Assembly: GCF_021130785.1 (NCBI RefSeq)
Contig: NW_025776243.1
Span: 1 to 64,000, forward strand
Origin: Homalodisca vitripennis
Taxonomy: Eukaryota > Arthropoda > Insecta > Hemiptera > Cicadellidae
Reading direction: 5' to 3'
DNA: 64,000 bases
In this document: piece by piece, positions 26,079 through 45,956 of the stretch
Numbering within the stretch: the first letter of the stretch is position 1
How the letters are laid out: every line of letters begins with the position of its first letter
The notes under the pieces: model-generated
Told to the model about the DNA's origin: nothing
What the model saw: only the letters and a program-made list of their open reading frames with translations
The model's database searches: none
Position numbers and translations under genes: made by a program

Positions 26079-26742
26079 CGTCAACGTTGGTTATCTCAAT
26101 CACAATTAAAGGGCAATAAGATTATGATTGATGACTACACCAAGATGTATCAGATCATACATTAGTCCAACTCATGAGATATAGATTACGTTGATTGATA
26201 CTTTCTGTTATTCATATTAGTGTAGGTTGGATTTACAGTTAGAAACTGAATAAACTAACATAGTGTACACGTAGTTAACAACACATTTACAGCAAAGCCA
26301 TGATAAAATTAATTATTAGGTTAAATGTATTTACTACATTTATTAAAATTGCATACTATAAGAAGCAGGATGTGAAAATATCACGTGGCAGGTTGCAACT
26401 TGTACGTTTGTCAGTGGGACCATATACCTACTTACTTAAGGACCTTCAATGTTAAAATTCAGACACACAGCGAATAGAGGGAATTTAAGTCTATTCAGAG
26501 ATAAACAAGAAGTGTTTTAAGATTTTCAATTCAAAGTTCCAGTAATTACCCTTGATAAGAGGAGAGATCAATGTTGTATAAAAGTTAAAAAAATACGAAG
26601 AAATACACTTCAGTCAAAGACTGAGGAAAATGTGGTACAAGATATATTTTAAGAAATTTTTATCTGCAACTCGAACAAATCAGTACAACAGAAAGATCAC
26701 ATGTTACTTATCTATTATTTCTCAAAATCATCTCGTACTTTG

Positions 26743-26972
26743 TTAGATGTTGTATTTCTTGATGTAACCATCACAGTATGTCTCAAACCCCATGTCGAGT
26801 TGTACGTTTTCTGATCTTTGATTCGTCCTTTGAACTTATCTTCAGGTTCGCTTTCTCTGCTCATAGCCACTGTTAATTCAACAGTACACTCGTTCAGCTT
26901 TAAGTTCAGAACATGTTCTCATAATTATTTTTAATTTAGTCCGTTACTGGATATTACATTAACACCGAAACC
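26743..26972 (-). pseudogene. Degenerate terminal exon, relic beta (unit 1)
   Basis: This is a diverged relative of relic alpha. The minus strand reads HVLNLKLNECTVELTVAM in one frame and, after a frame change, FETYCDGYIKKYNI with a stop at 26743-26745. Flanking sequence on the 3' side (GACTACACCAAGATGTATC) also matches the alpha region (GACTACACCAGGATGTATC), so the alpha and beta segments are old duplicates of about 0.8-1 kb. Stops and frame changes argue against a working gene. The family is not identified. Confidence 0.4.
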
Positions 26973-27881
26973 TTAATACATTTTTTAATTTCCAAAGCTT
27001 GATGTCGTCTCACCAGAAAAGTTGCATAAGAAGAACCTTAAGTCGTAGTGATCCCATATATCCATATTAATCAAAATAAATACAGCACAAACAAATCATA
27101 AATATGAAACCACCTTAAAAATATACCATATCTAGGGGTAAACTTCTTCTTTCTGTGAGAACCTTGACGGAGATTAACTTGCAACTGGATCTCAATTCAT
27201 ATTTTGTGTGAGATTGAACAATACTAGTTTAAAGATAATATTTCAAGATACTTTATTATAAAATAACTTTTTGGTACCATATGTGGGCCTGGGAAGCCTA
27301 TTTTGGTCAACAACCTTGTACCGCATGGACGAAACACATGGTTGGAGATCTCAGGTTATAGTAATGAATACTAAGTATGCAAAGTATGTTTACAATATTT
27401 TCATATAGGACATAAAATCCTATTTCAATTAAAAAGAGACGACTTCTGGATTTTCTAATCTACTTTCTGTACATGGAGTATTATTTGGAAAATTTACACT
27501 TCCGGATATAGCTCCCTAGTCTACAGAATAAAATTGGTGTTACATCTATTTCCTTTACATCAACTCCGTTTCGAGATGTGTGTATAAACCTACTTGGACA
27601 ATTACAGTGGCCAATTCTTTCAGACTGTCCTGACATAAACAACGTTTGCATTATTTTTTATGGGAATTGTTATATTTCAATAGAAATAACTTGAAATCAT
27701 TGAAAATTATTTCATAATCCGGTGCTATAGCAAGATAACTATACCTGCGCATTTTGAACGGAATCGTGTATTGTTGTTTTCGCTATACGCTATTGCACTT
27801 CCGATTCGTAATAATTAATTTATATTCAACACTACGGTTGAGTCTGCCTTGTTTTATCTATCAATTTGATCATTTATATAT
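26973..27881. other. Spacer, no gene seen
   Basis: AT-rich spacer, partly matched at 41110-41400 in unit 2. About 600 bp before the tRNA-like fragment (from about 27270) is not found in unit 2. No convincing coding frame. Confidence 0.5.
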
Positions 27882-27934
27882 GTAGCACATTCACCCGGCA
27901 AGTGAGAGATCCGGGTTCGAGTCCCGGTGGAGCA
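27882..27934 (+). repeat. tRNA-derived fragment (SINE head-like), unit 1
   Basis: GTAGCACATTCACCCGGCAAG is followed by GAGATCCGGGTTCGAGTCCCGG and GGAGCA. It contains a perfect RNA polymerase III B box (GGTTCGAGTCC, 27914-27924) and a T-arm. The 5' half of a tRNA (acceptor strand and most of the A box) is missing, so it is not a functional tRNA gene. A tail of AT-rich sequence with TA repeats follows, as in tRNA-derived SINEs. Confidence 0.6.
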
Positions 27935-29001
27935 AGTATTTTTTGTGATTCAATGTTTGAAATTATATATATATTCATATTATATACGGGTCTGAGGAAT
28001 CAGCTTCTGTCAAAAATTGTCTAATTTCAGCCATTGTAATTTACTTCCGGTATATAAGGCATTTCCGGTGCCATATTTGAATATTTGAGGTTGCTTTGTT
28101 ACCCCAATCAAGAAATGTATGTGTATATATGCGTATATATATATATATAGTATATGTATGTATATATAAATATATATATACATACACAGTTTTAAAAAGC
28201 TTACTTCTGTAAAATATAAAATAATTAAATTGGTCTTATAATGGTAAAATCTATAGTAGAACCTAGACAGTAGCTTTGTCTTTGATATATACACTGAGTA
28301 TATAATGTTGCAGAAATGTGCGATTAAAAGCTATTTACTATTAATATAACTATCTGCATAAACCTTTAAATAATAGTAAGTGTTACTTTCAAGCTATCTC
28401 TATGGTTTGAAGACTACAAATGGACAAACATTTACAGTTGCCAATATGACACAAATGATAGTTTTTCATTGTACAATGTTTACATCAAGTAGAACAGTCC
28501 ATTACATTTAACAGGCTCTTTAAATAAATATTTATCATCTTTAGAGACCAAGGTAGAATATTTGATAGACCAAGATTCACACCAGTGACTCTAAGAATGC
28601 CAACGTAAAATTTCAGCAGATTGGCTGTTAACGCGTGAAAGCAAAACAAGGAAAAAAGTAACTTTCGAATTTGTAATATTATTAGAATGTCTCCATATTG
28701 TAGAGTATATGTTTTTAGTTCAAAGTAAGATGCGAATGAGCACATAACGTATTATGTTTTAATATTAAAAAAAAAGATCAAAATCGATACAAATTAAAAA
28801 AACATGATTTGTTTTATTTTACATGGTCGTCTGGTAGCAATGAGCACAAGCTCATAAAACATTTGTCCGTTTTACATTTCAGAAGTACAATATTAGTGAT
28901 TCATGGAAGAACAATTTCAAAACTATTAACCTAGTAAGAATAGTGAATTGTAATTTAAATAAACTTAAATATAATGTTTTTACGTGCTAAATATTTTATA
29001 T

Positions 29002-29003
<2 letters not shown>
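27935..29003. other. Duplicated spacer upstream of copy 2, matched at 41485-42556
   Basis: Co-linear with the spacer before copy 3 (shared words ACTTCCGGTATA, GCATTTCCGGTGCCATATTTG). TA-repeat tracts differ in length between the two. No gene seen. Confidence 0.65.

Positions 29004-29063
<60 letters not shown>
29004..29063. repeat. CA microsatellite, left of promoter of copy 2
   Basis: About 60 bp of (CA)n. Its left flank (GCTAAATATTTTATATG) is the same as the left flank of the single CA tract at 42557 in unit 3. Confidence 0.95.
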
Positions 29064-29066
<3 letters not shown>

Positions 29067-29439
29067 AGGCCTCACAAAAATAAAACTTATATTATCGGAG
29101 AGTTTGTTTAAATTAATATATAATTTCAAATAAGAAAAGAGCTTCAAGAATGCAACCAGTCCTTGTTTCGAAATTGTTCAATTATACAAATTTTTAGTTA
29201 CATAAACTGCATGGTTCAAAGTAAAGTGGGCTATAATTGCCTTATAACGAAGGACACATTTCTACAAAAAAAGTACCTCAGTACGGTAATGGTTTCTTTC
29301 TCTGTTATTATTATAAGTGTTATTTTAGATATAATTGTAAAATACCAAGAGTAAAGTCATCTTCCTAGACAATAGAGGAAATCTCAGAATTTGTGTATTT
29401 TCCAAGAATAACACTTCAGGCATACCTTAGCGAATCTAT

Positions 29440-29671
29440 AGTGTATTACGCCCAGAGAATCCCGTTCTCACTTGTCAAGTCCGGTATAGATAAAGAGCAA
29501 ATTGGTGAAGTGCTCTTGACTGATGTATTTTCAAAGAATATCTAGGAATGTTCCATCGCACTCAAGATAATGCTCGGAGGTCGTTTGTCCGAAAAACTCA
29601 ATATAAAACGGACGCTCGACAAAATCCACTACACATCGCTCAACCCAAACCTGAGGTCGTGACAATTTACG
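29440..29671 (+). promoter_or_regulatory. Promoter and non-coding exon 1 of cathepsin L copy 2
   Basis: A TATA box (TATAAAA, 29602-29608) is followed by GGACGCTCGACAAAATCCAC and a short non-coding exon ending at 29671 before GTAAGT. GATA-type sites AGATAA lie at 29488-29493 and 29565-29570, both in the same context as in copy 1, and a further TATCT lies near 29539. A conserved run TGTTCCATCGCACTCAAGAT is shared with copy 1. Gut GATA-factor control is an inference from these motifs. Confidence 0.75.
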
Positions 29672-30266
29672 GTAAGTGTTGGCTTCTTCATTGCACTATT
29701 CATACAGTATTTCTCTACAATATATCTAATGAAACTGTTACTTTTGTTTCTAGCTTTGTAAGTTGTTCATGAGAATTCGACGAAAAAAAATTGTATTACG
29801 CACTACCTGAGATGAATTTATATAATGGTAAATTGGTGTATTTCTATAGTATACTGTATTTTATATAATTAAATCACCTGGCCTTCTAAGTATAAACCTA
29901 AACAGAATATACTTAATATAATATCATTACCTTTTATTATATGAGATATTATTATTACATTTAAGTTATTCATGTATTTACAAGAACAAACAATTTGTGT
30001 TAACAATGTTGTCTAAGTGTTATGTTAAATATACATCTATTTTGATATAATTTGCACATGAATCCAAAATTTAATATTTGCATTCCTAGTTTACCGAACC
30101 ATCATTGAACGTTTTAAACTTTAAAGTTTTAAAAATAATATAATTAAAAATACAAAAGGTTTGGTTTACGACACCAATTGCGTATTATTTAGATCAATGG
30201 AATACGATGATGGAGTGGCTGATATCTAATAACAAATTGAAGATCAAACTGTTTTTCCAGGTAACT

Positions 30267-34259
<3,993 letters not shown>

Positions 34260-34299
34260 CTATTTCCTTTGTGTAAGACATATGGACGAGCTATTAAAA

Positions 34300-37200
34300 T
34301 TCCCTGAACATTGAGATCTTTGTTGTTTTTTAACCTTATATATTTATTATTATGCTTTATCTGTATTAACTATTCAAGCGAAAACTCTGGGTAGACATGC
34401 TAAGTAGCTTTGCTTTTTACACTTTTAGACATACGATAAACATATTATAAAGTTTCGTTTTCAAACTCAAATACAATGAAGTTTGTAAGAATTCATCATA
34501 AAAATTAGTAATACCAATAATGTATAGTTTCTAGGAAATGTTTGGAATTATTTATATTTTGAATTGGTAGTTTTGAAATTTTTATATAATGCATATGTTT
34601 TGGTTAAAATACCACAGGGAGTGAATATATCCTTCAATAACTATTTCATATCCTAAACCATGTGTGTATGAGGAATTAAACAGTAATATGTAATCATCAG
34701 AAATATATGAGGGATTTGCCGCAGAACAACGTAAAGTTCTAAGTCCAAGGAATAGGACCATAACATCGGGTGTCTCAGAAATTGAAACGAGAAGACCTCT
34801 AAAAATTTAACTTGTGATTATTACGAGTGAATAAATTATTGATTTAACAGTTAACTAAATTTACAAAACCCTAGTAGGGTACATGAGCCTGAAAGAAATA
34901 GATATACATTTGTCTTTATGTCTTTCACTCAATATCAGTTCTGTTTGTAGTATGTGTGTTTTAAATGTTGAAAAAGTTTGGAATAATACACGTTACATTA
35001 TATACTTTGTTAATGTATTTATTATAGTGTAACACAGTTTACATATAACTTCTAGATTAAGAATAAACATTAATTATCTTTTGGAAGTAACTACACAAAA
35101 ATTATTTAATCTTTAAATGAAAAGTTTTGAATTGTTGTTTTTGTTGTTGTTAATATTTAAAATGTTAATACGGTTATGAACATAGAATCTAATAAGATAT
35201 TACGTATCGAAAATTATATACCGCATAGATATGGCTCTAACGATACAACTTAATAATAACGTACAATTTTATTAAACTTTGAATCCCTTATATCCTTAAA
35301 TAATTAAGTAGTGCAATTCAAATAACCCTTATGAAAATAGTTATTTCAGCTGGAAAATATAACAATATTCAATAATTAACAAAAATACTACTACTAAAAT
35401 TATTAAGTGGTTAAAATTTCTGTTCTATTTTAGAACATACACGCCTCATTAACCTGAACAAGGGATCTTCATGTACTTATACTATACATTAGCTTCATAA
35501 GTGTGTAATATTAATTGCATATTTTTAACAGTCATTTAATTTTTATGTTAAATTTCAGTCAGTAATGACTTACCGTAAGGAGACCTTCAGTAATTAATTC
35601 GTCAAATTAGCATATTTCTCATTAAAACTCCATAATTACATTTTTTTTTATTCCTTTTATAGTTTTTCATATTCAAGAAAAGTAATGCTTTTAAAGAATA
35701 CTGCATGAAAATGTTATATTTAAAATTCTCGTGTCATGATGATAGTTACCTTACTCCTCCGAAATGGCTTTACCGATTTTCTAACCAAATTCTATATGGA
35801 TATTCAGTAAGGCTGAGAATCAGCTAGTATATATTTTTCATTCCTGGAAGTGAAAAAACGTGTGGTCCACCAATTTAATTTAGATCACAGTTTAAAAAAA
35901 AAACGCCTGCGAATTGGAAACTAAAAATACGAGACAGTTACATTTGTTATATAGCCAAAAATTAAATGTATATGGCGCTAACTTTTTTATCTGTGTTTAA
36001 AATAAATTATCTAATTAGTTAATCTTCTATCATTCAAATTTTAAATATGAGCAGTAATAAGCATGTTAAGTAGTTTTAATTATTTATCGAACGTTACTTA
36101 AACTATTCTTTGTCTGTAAAATTAACTTGATTTTTTATTCAAACGCTGCGCTGAAATTTGACATGCAGACTCTTAAGGTCGCTGAGATGAATACATGCAT
36201 ATTTTTATTTCTAAAATCCCTCCAGGCTACGCCCCTCAAGTCTTTAAAGTAACAATATAATCTCTCTAAAATTCTTAAATATTAAGTAAAAGAGAATTTC
36301 TAATTTTATCAACTGCTATGTGTAAATATTGTTTATTATTTTAAATTTGTTTACATTCATAGTGAGTGAAAGTATTTTAAACGTCGTTTTAGATTTCAGC
36401 GATTAAGTAAGCACTTATATATTTTACAAAATATCTCAAAACATAAAATGGTCAGAATTTGACACCAAAGATTCCATTTGAAGTAGTCGGCAAGAACTAT
36501 GCTACATGAAAGTTCGCTGGACTGTGTTTTTAACCAAAGTATTAATTCCAGCTCTAAATGTTCTAAAATCTTAACAATGTTTTTCAGTTCAAAAGGATAC
36601 AAATAGTGGTGTCATTGTTACCGTACTTTCAGCTATGAATTTTAATTAAATATTAAATATTAGATCTAAAAGATAATGTTACTATCTAACAATTTAAATT
36701 AGAATAGCCATAAATATAAACTTTTATAACGTATTTTCTTGATCGTGGCAACAAGGATAACTCAACATTGGCGTCGGAAATAAAATTCACTCAAACCAGT
36801 AGTGGTCATACACGTGCAACGCCTACTAAATTGCGTGAAAATAAGCGCGTAACTGCTAGAAGTGCAGATTTAAGAGACAAAGTAATCTGACATTAACTTT
36901 ACATTTTAACACAAACACTGTTTTAGGTAAAGGTTTAATAACATTAAACCTATATTATTTGTCTTTGACAAAAGTTGGGTTGATCAGAACAGAGGCAAAA
37001 GCAGCAACGCCTCTAAAACACCTTAATAATCAAAGTAAATTAACAATTACCATAAATAAAACAGTTTAAATTTTTTTCTTGATCTTGGGAAGAAGGGAAA
37101 TTTAACATTGTATGACAAAAAAATATAATTCACACGTACCAGAAATCTTCATACAGGTTTGCACCGTCGGTTGTAGAAAAACATTCATGTAGAAGTTCGA

Positions 37201-39069
37201 GTGGGCAAACCATTCAGTTTGTTTTTGTTAGTTAAACATTGGCTAGCAAAAATATTATAGAATCCATTGCGTTAAGGGATTCATTTTGTAATTAGTATGT
37301 AACTAATTGGTAAGAAAATCATACAATATTATTAACAATTATTTTTATAATTCACCTTTGAAAAACATATGTTTTCCTGTATGTTATAAATCTTCTACAA
37401 TTGTATAACGACTTAAATTGTAGATATTAATATTCATATATCCAAGATGATATAAATTTGTTTTGATTAGTAACTTCCGAGTGAATGTTCAGTAAAATTT
37501 ATTACTAGATTTAAAAACTATTAAATGTTATCAGTTTTGTCTTAAATAAAAATCACAGTTCTAAATAAAAATAATGGATTTATTTTAAACTTGGAAAATA
37601 AGTTCAATGTTTCAGAATTTTCCAAAAAGAATTGATAAACCAATTAATAATTTTTAAAGGTCCTTTGGCAAGAAATAAAAATATTAATGAAATATATCAA
37701 ACTAAAAATCAGAGCTCTCTTATAAAATATAATAATAAGGTTTTCAAATAAAAATAAAATGCCATTTGGAAAAAGCTAAAATAAAATTGACTTCTTAGTT
37801 CGCTCAAAATTCAAAATAAAAATTCAAACTTCTCTGTCCACTAGTTGTACCTTAACTTTCAAGTCTTTGTAATTCAGATACAGCTCTCTCAAAAAATAAT
37901 TAATGTTCAATTAATTTCAAATTAATAATTCACAATAAAACAGTTCCAATTAAATATTAATAAATTACTAAATTTCCAAATCTCAATTAAAGTTATTAAC
38001 AAAGTTAAATTTTAATTCACTTTTCTTGCAAGTATGAACCAAATGTAACTTGTACGATTCTATTGTGCTCTATTGTTCATCAAGAATCAGTTTTGCAGAT
38101 TGCTTTGTAGTGTCTATGAATTTAATTTTTCCTCAAAATCCTCGCGGAAAAAATTTATAAACACGGCGCACTGTAATCAACTTAAATCACGAAAATTACC
38201 AAAAGAAGGGCAAAAATTATGAGCTGGCAGTTATATACTTCCCCTTCCCAACAATTATGATGGACATCCGCGGTGTTCTATCATCGCCCCAGCCATATCC
38301 AACCTGAGAACCATAGCCTTCTCTGAACTAATGTAACTGCAGAACAAGTTCTGATCAATTTAAGGCAGTGAACCGCCTCCCTAATAATTTCAAATTACCA
38401 GCAGTAACTTGCCGAAGGATTACATATTCATTTTTATCCTAACTTCCCAAAATCTAATTTAAAATTAAATCGTAATATTTCTTTCCCAAAATTTTCATTC
38501 AAATTAAGTTTTAATTAAAAAATTAGTCAATGTTTCTTTAAAAACGCTAAACATTTATAAATGGCTTATAATTAGCATAGATAAAAAATATACGTGGAAA
38601 TTTATTTAATTTAGAAATATATGATTGATAACTACTGTTGTTTGTATAAGTAGAAGAGTATGAACTTCAACAGCGAAAGAGCAAAAAACCAGATGTTTCT
38701 GAATACAGGCGATCGCGATCACAATGAATGGGCAATAAGAAGATGATGATTGATGACTACAACAGGATGTATCCGATCATAAATCAGTCCAACTCATGAG
38801 ATATAGATGACATTTTTTTAAATTGTCTGCCATTAATATCAGGATACGATGAATTTGCAGTTGGAAACTGAATAAAATAACTTGTTGTATATATAGTTTA
38901 CAATACACTTAAATTAGTACCACAATAAAAAGTATCAAGATGGAGTAAATTGTGGTTTAAGAAATATTTTAAGAAATGTTCACTTGCAGCTCGAACAAAT
39001 TAGTAAAACAGAGATATCACATAACACTTATCTCTTTATTCCTCAAATTCAATATCATCTCATACTTTG
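34300..39069. repeat. Spacer of unit 2
   Basis: Duplicate of the unit 1 spacer 5570-10165 and the unit 3 spacer 45957-50774, mostly differing by indels and scattered substitutions. It contains the roughly 400-bp block 36180-36572 missing from unit 1. No open frame is conserved among the units, so I see no gene. Confidence 0.8.
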
Positions 39070-39273
39070 TTAGGCGTATTTCTTTATGTAACCATCTGAG
39101 TATGTCTCGAACCTCCGTTGAACCTAAGACCTGATCAGGTTCAATTTCTCCGCACGTATCGTCATTGAACCTAGCGTATAAACTGTAGACCCGTTCAGAT
39201 TTAAGTTGAGAGCACTTTCGCATCATCCAATTTTATTTTGTATGTTACTTAATGTCACATTAACACCAACACC
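39070..39273 (-). pseudogene. Degenerate terminal exon, relic alpha (unit 2)
   Basis: Same as the unit 1 relic at 10166-10369; ends FETYSDGYIKKYA and stop at 39070-39072. A different frame stays open across most of it, but that frame is broken by a stop in unit 1 and so is not supported. Confidence 0.4.
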
Positions 39274-39734
39274 TTTCTTATCTTTTGACATTTAAAGGTT
39301 TGTTGTTTAGACAATCTTTCAAATGGATAACGGTTGTAATCAGGTCTTAAATTTTATAGATTAGTCATCTTATATCAATAAAATCACAGACAACCATAAT
39401 TACCTATATAATAATCTAACCCACCAAACACAGATTTTAAAAATCAATGAGTACGTCCATTCTTCACGAGATTAGGTAAACTTACCACTGGGGGTTATTG
39501 CACATTTTGAGTATGTCGGAGTAACTCTAATTTCAAAAAACAATCTATATTTAACGATGCCATACTATCTAATACCCTGCTACAAGATCAAAAATATACA
39601 TATGTGGCTCTGAGAAGCCTACATTGGGCAAAACTCGTCTACATTTGACCGTTGTAATCTACTTATAGTATAACGTAGACGGTATAAAACTTTTGTGGCA
39701 CATTTGGGTTTACCTTGCTGTTCTAATCAATAAA

Positions 39735-39945
39735 ATATATAAACGAAGGATTGAGAGGCATATAAAAACGTTCTAAAAAGTGTACTTCTGACAATTCAAA
39801 TGTACTACCTGATAGTGTAATCTTTCTATAATTGACTTTGTTTCCCTAATTATAAAATATATAACCGAAGGATTGAGAGGCATACAGCGGTCTAAAAGTG
39901 TACTTCTGACAATTCAAATTTACTACCTTTTAGTGTAATCTATTA
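39735..39945. repeat. 119-bp tandem repeat, unit 2 (about two monomers)
   Basis: Uninterrupted copy of the array that hosts the LTR element in unit 1; GAAGGATTGAGAGGCAT at about 39745 and 39867. It shows the empty target site, with ACTACCTGATAGTG where unit 1 has ACTAC, then the element, then CTACCTAATAGTG. Confidence 0.88.
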
Positions 39946-40160
39946 ACCTAATACACCTAATGTTACTGTTAGTGTTACTGATTTGTTGTTTCACAGATTT
40001 GAAATTTTGCATTCAAACTTAACAAAGCCTGTTACGAGAAGTATTGTGACGTAGTAGTCTTACCTTAGTACAGATAGGAGCAAGAAAATATGATTGATAA
40101 CTTCTGCTATGTTTAAAAATAGAATTTTTTAATAACCTATAAAATAACATAACATAAAAT

Positions 40161-40264
40161 AACATCTGGTTTTTGCTCTCTCGCTGGTTGTAATTCATAC
40201 TCTGATATGTTTAAAAATAGCAGAGTATGAGTTAAAACCAGTGGTAGAGCACAAAACAGATGTT
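40161..40264. repeat. Imperfect inverted repeat, unit 2 copy
   Basis: Arms 40161-40204 and 40221-40264 with a 16-nt loop; the counterpart of 25975-26078. The loop and inner stem are identical, with a few changes in the outer stem. Confidence 0.75.
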
Positions 40265-40885
40265 CGTCAACGTTGGTTATCTCAGTCACAATTAAAGGGC
40301 AATAAGATTATGATTGATGACTACACCAAGATGTATCAGATCATACATTAGTTCAACTCATGAGCTATAGATTACGTTGTTTGATACTTTCTGTTATTCA
40401 TATTAGTGTAGGTTGGATTTACAGTTAGAAAGTGAATAAACTAACTTAGTGTACACATAGTTAACAATACATTTACAGCAAAGCCATGATAAAATTAATT
40501 ATTAGGTTAAATGTATTTACTACATTTATTAAAATTGCATACTCTAAGAAGCAGGATGTGCAAATATCACGTGGCAGGTTGCAACTTGTACGTTTGTCAG
40601 TGGGATCATATACCTACCTACTTAAGGTGAACCTTCAATGTTAAAATTCATACACACAGCGAATAGAGGGAACCAACAGTCTATTCAGAGATAAACAAGA
40701 AGTGTTTTAAGATTTTCAATTCAGAGTTCCAGTAATTATCCTTGATAAGAGGAGAGATCAATGTTGTATAAAAGTTTTAAAAAACATACGAAGAAATACA
40801 CTTCAGTCAAAGACTGAGGAAAATGTGGTACAAGATATATTCTAAGAAATGTTTATCTGCAACTCAAACAAGTCAGTAAAACATA

Positions 40886-41110
40886 TTTCTTGGTTATTTC
40901 TTGATGTAACCTTCACAGTATGTCCTCGAACCACATGTCGAGTTTATGTTTTCTGATCTTTGATTCGTCCTTTGAGATGACCTTCAGGTTCGCTTTTTCT
41001 GCTCATACTGTTAATTCAACAGTAGACTCGTTCAGCTTTAAGGTCAGAACATGTTCGAATAATTAGTTTTAATTTAGACTTTTACTGGATGTTACATTAA
41101 TACCAACAGC
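40886..41110 (-). pseudogene. Degenerate terminal exon, relic beta (unit 2)
   Basis: Counterpart of 26743-26972. The minus strand reads VLTLKLNESTVELTV and then breaks at a stop, and the FETY... ending is frameshifted. It is more damaged than the unit 1 copy. Confidence 0.35.
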
Positions 41111-41430
41111 CTTAATACCTTTTGAATGTCCAAAGCTTGATGGTAATAAAACGACTCACCAGAAAAGTTGCATAATCAGAACCTTAAATCGCAATGATCC
41201 GCTATCTCTATATTATTCACAACAAATACAGTATAAAACATAAATATGAAACCACCTTAAAATGTACCATACCTAGGGGTACGCTTCTATTCCGTTAGAA
41301 GCTTCACGGTGATGAACTAAACTTGCAACTGGATCTCAATTCACATTTTGTATGAGATTGAGCAATACTAGTTTAAAGAAAATATTTAAAGATACTTTAG
41401 TACAAAGTACCTTCTAGGAAATATGTGCTG

Positions 41431-41484
41431 GGTAGCACATTCACACGGTAAGTGGAGATCCGGGTTCGAAGTCCCGGCGGAGCA
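41431..41484 (+). repeat. tRNA-derived fragment (SINE head-like), unit 2
   Basis: Counterpart of 27882-27934: GGTAGCACATTCACACGGTAAG, then GGGTTCGAAGTCCCGGCGG, with one extra base in the B box. A (TA)n tract follows at about 41515-41562. Confidence 0.55.
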
Positions 41485-41510
41485 AGTAATTTTTTGTGAT
41501 TCCATGTTTG

Positions 41511-41514
<4 letters not shown>

Positions 41515-41566
<52 letters not shown>

Positions 41567-41700
41567 TAGTATATACGGGTCTGAGGAATCAACTTCTATC
41601 AAAAATTGCCTAATTTCAGCCATTGTAATTTACTTCCGGTATAAGGCATTTCCGGTGCCATATTTGAATATTTGAGGTTGCTTTGTTACCCCAATCAAGA

Positions 41701-41735
<35 letters not shown>

Positions 41736-42554
41736 AATACTTTTAAAAAGCTTACTTCTGTAAAATATAAAATAATTAAATTGGTCTTATAACGGTTTTA
41801 AAATCTATAGTAGAACCTAGACAGTAGCTTTGTCTTTGATATATGCACTGCGTATATAATGTTGCAAAAATGTGCGATTAAACGTTATTTACTGTTAATT
41901 TAACTATCTGCATAAACCTTTAAATAATAGTAAATGCTACTTTCAAGCTATCTCTATGGTTTGAAGACTACAAATGGACAAACATTTACAGTTGCCAATA
42001 TTAAACGAATGATAGTTTTTCATAGTACAATGTTTATATCAAGTAGAACAGTCCATTACATTTAACAGGATCTTTAAATGAATATTTATCAACTCTAAAG
42101 ATGACTAAGGTAGAATATTTGCTAGACCAAGATTCACACCAGCGGCCCTAAGAATGCCAACGTAAAATTTCATTACATTGGTCGTTTACGCGTGAAAGCA
42201 AAACAAACAAAAAAGTAACTTTCGAATTTGTAATATTATTAGAATGTCTCCTTATTGTAGAGTATATGTTTTTAGTTCAAATTAAGATGCGAATGAGGAC
42301 ATAACGTATATTTTATAATATTGCAAAAATAAAAAATCGATATTAATTAAAAAAAACACGATTTTTTTATTTTACATGATCGTCTGGTAGCAATGAGGCA
42401 CAAGCTCATAAAACATTTGTCCGTTTACATTTCAGAAGTACAATATTAGGGATTCATGGAAGAACAATTTCAAAACTATTAACCTTGTAAGAATAGTGAA
42501 TTGTAATTTAAATAAACTTAAATATAATATTTTAACGTGCTAAATATTTTATAT

Positions 42555-42556
<2 letters not shown>
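41515..42556. other. Duplicated spacer upstream of copy 3
   Basis: Matches 27950-29003 apart from TA-tract length (41515-41562, 41704-41731). No gene seen. It leads directly into the CA tract and then intron 2 of copy 3, with no promoter block between. Confidence 0.65.

Positions 42557-42619
<63 letters not shown>
42557..42619. repeat. CA microsatellite at the deletion junction of copy 3
   Basis: The left flank matches that of the CA tract at 29004; the right flank (ACCTAGTTAACTTAGTTTGC) matches that of the CA tract ending at 30998. In unit 2 about 1.9 kb with promoter, exon 1 and exon 2 lies between these two tracts. In unit 3 there is a single tract. Confidence 0.92.
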
Positions 42620-42620
<1 letters not shown>

Positions 42621-42868
42621 CCTAGTTAACTTAGTTTGCTTATACAGTTTGTTTCAACGAAATATTACTTTGTTAACTTTTATCATTCTTTTTAATTTTA
42701 TTCTAATTTTTAAATGTACGTTCCAATAAATCCCCAAACATTAGAAAATGCCCAACCTAAAATATTCAATTACTAATATAGACACTAAAATTTGTATATG
42801 TATAGGTTAGATTATATTTAAATTTGTAATAGTTGATATTTCAAACCTAATAGACATCTATAATTTAG

Positions 42869-45917
<3,049 letters not shown>

Positions 45918-45956
45918 TTATTTCCTTTGTGTAAGACATATGGACGAGCTATTAAA

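Noticed and set aside
27882..27934. Functional tRNA gene
   Set aside because: Only the anticodon-arm to acceptor 3' half is present; the 5' acceptor strand and most of the A box are missing.
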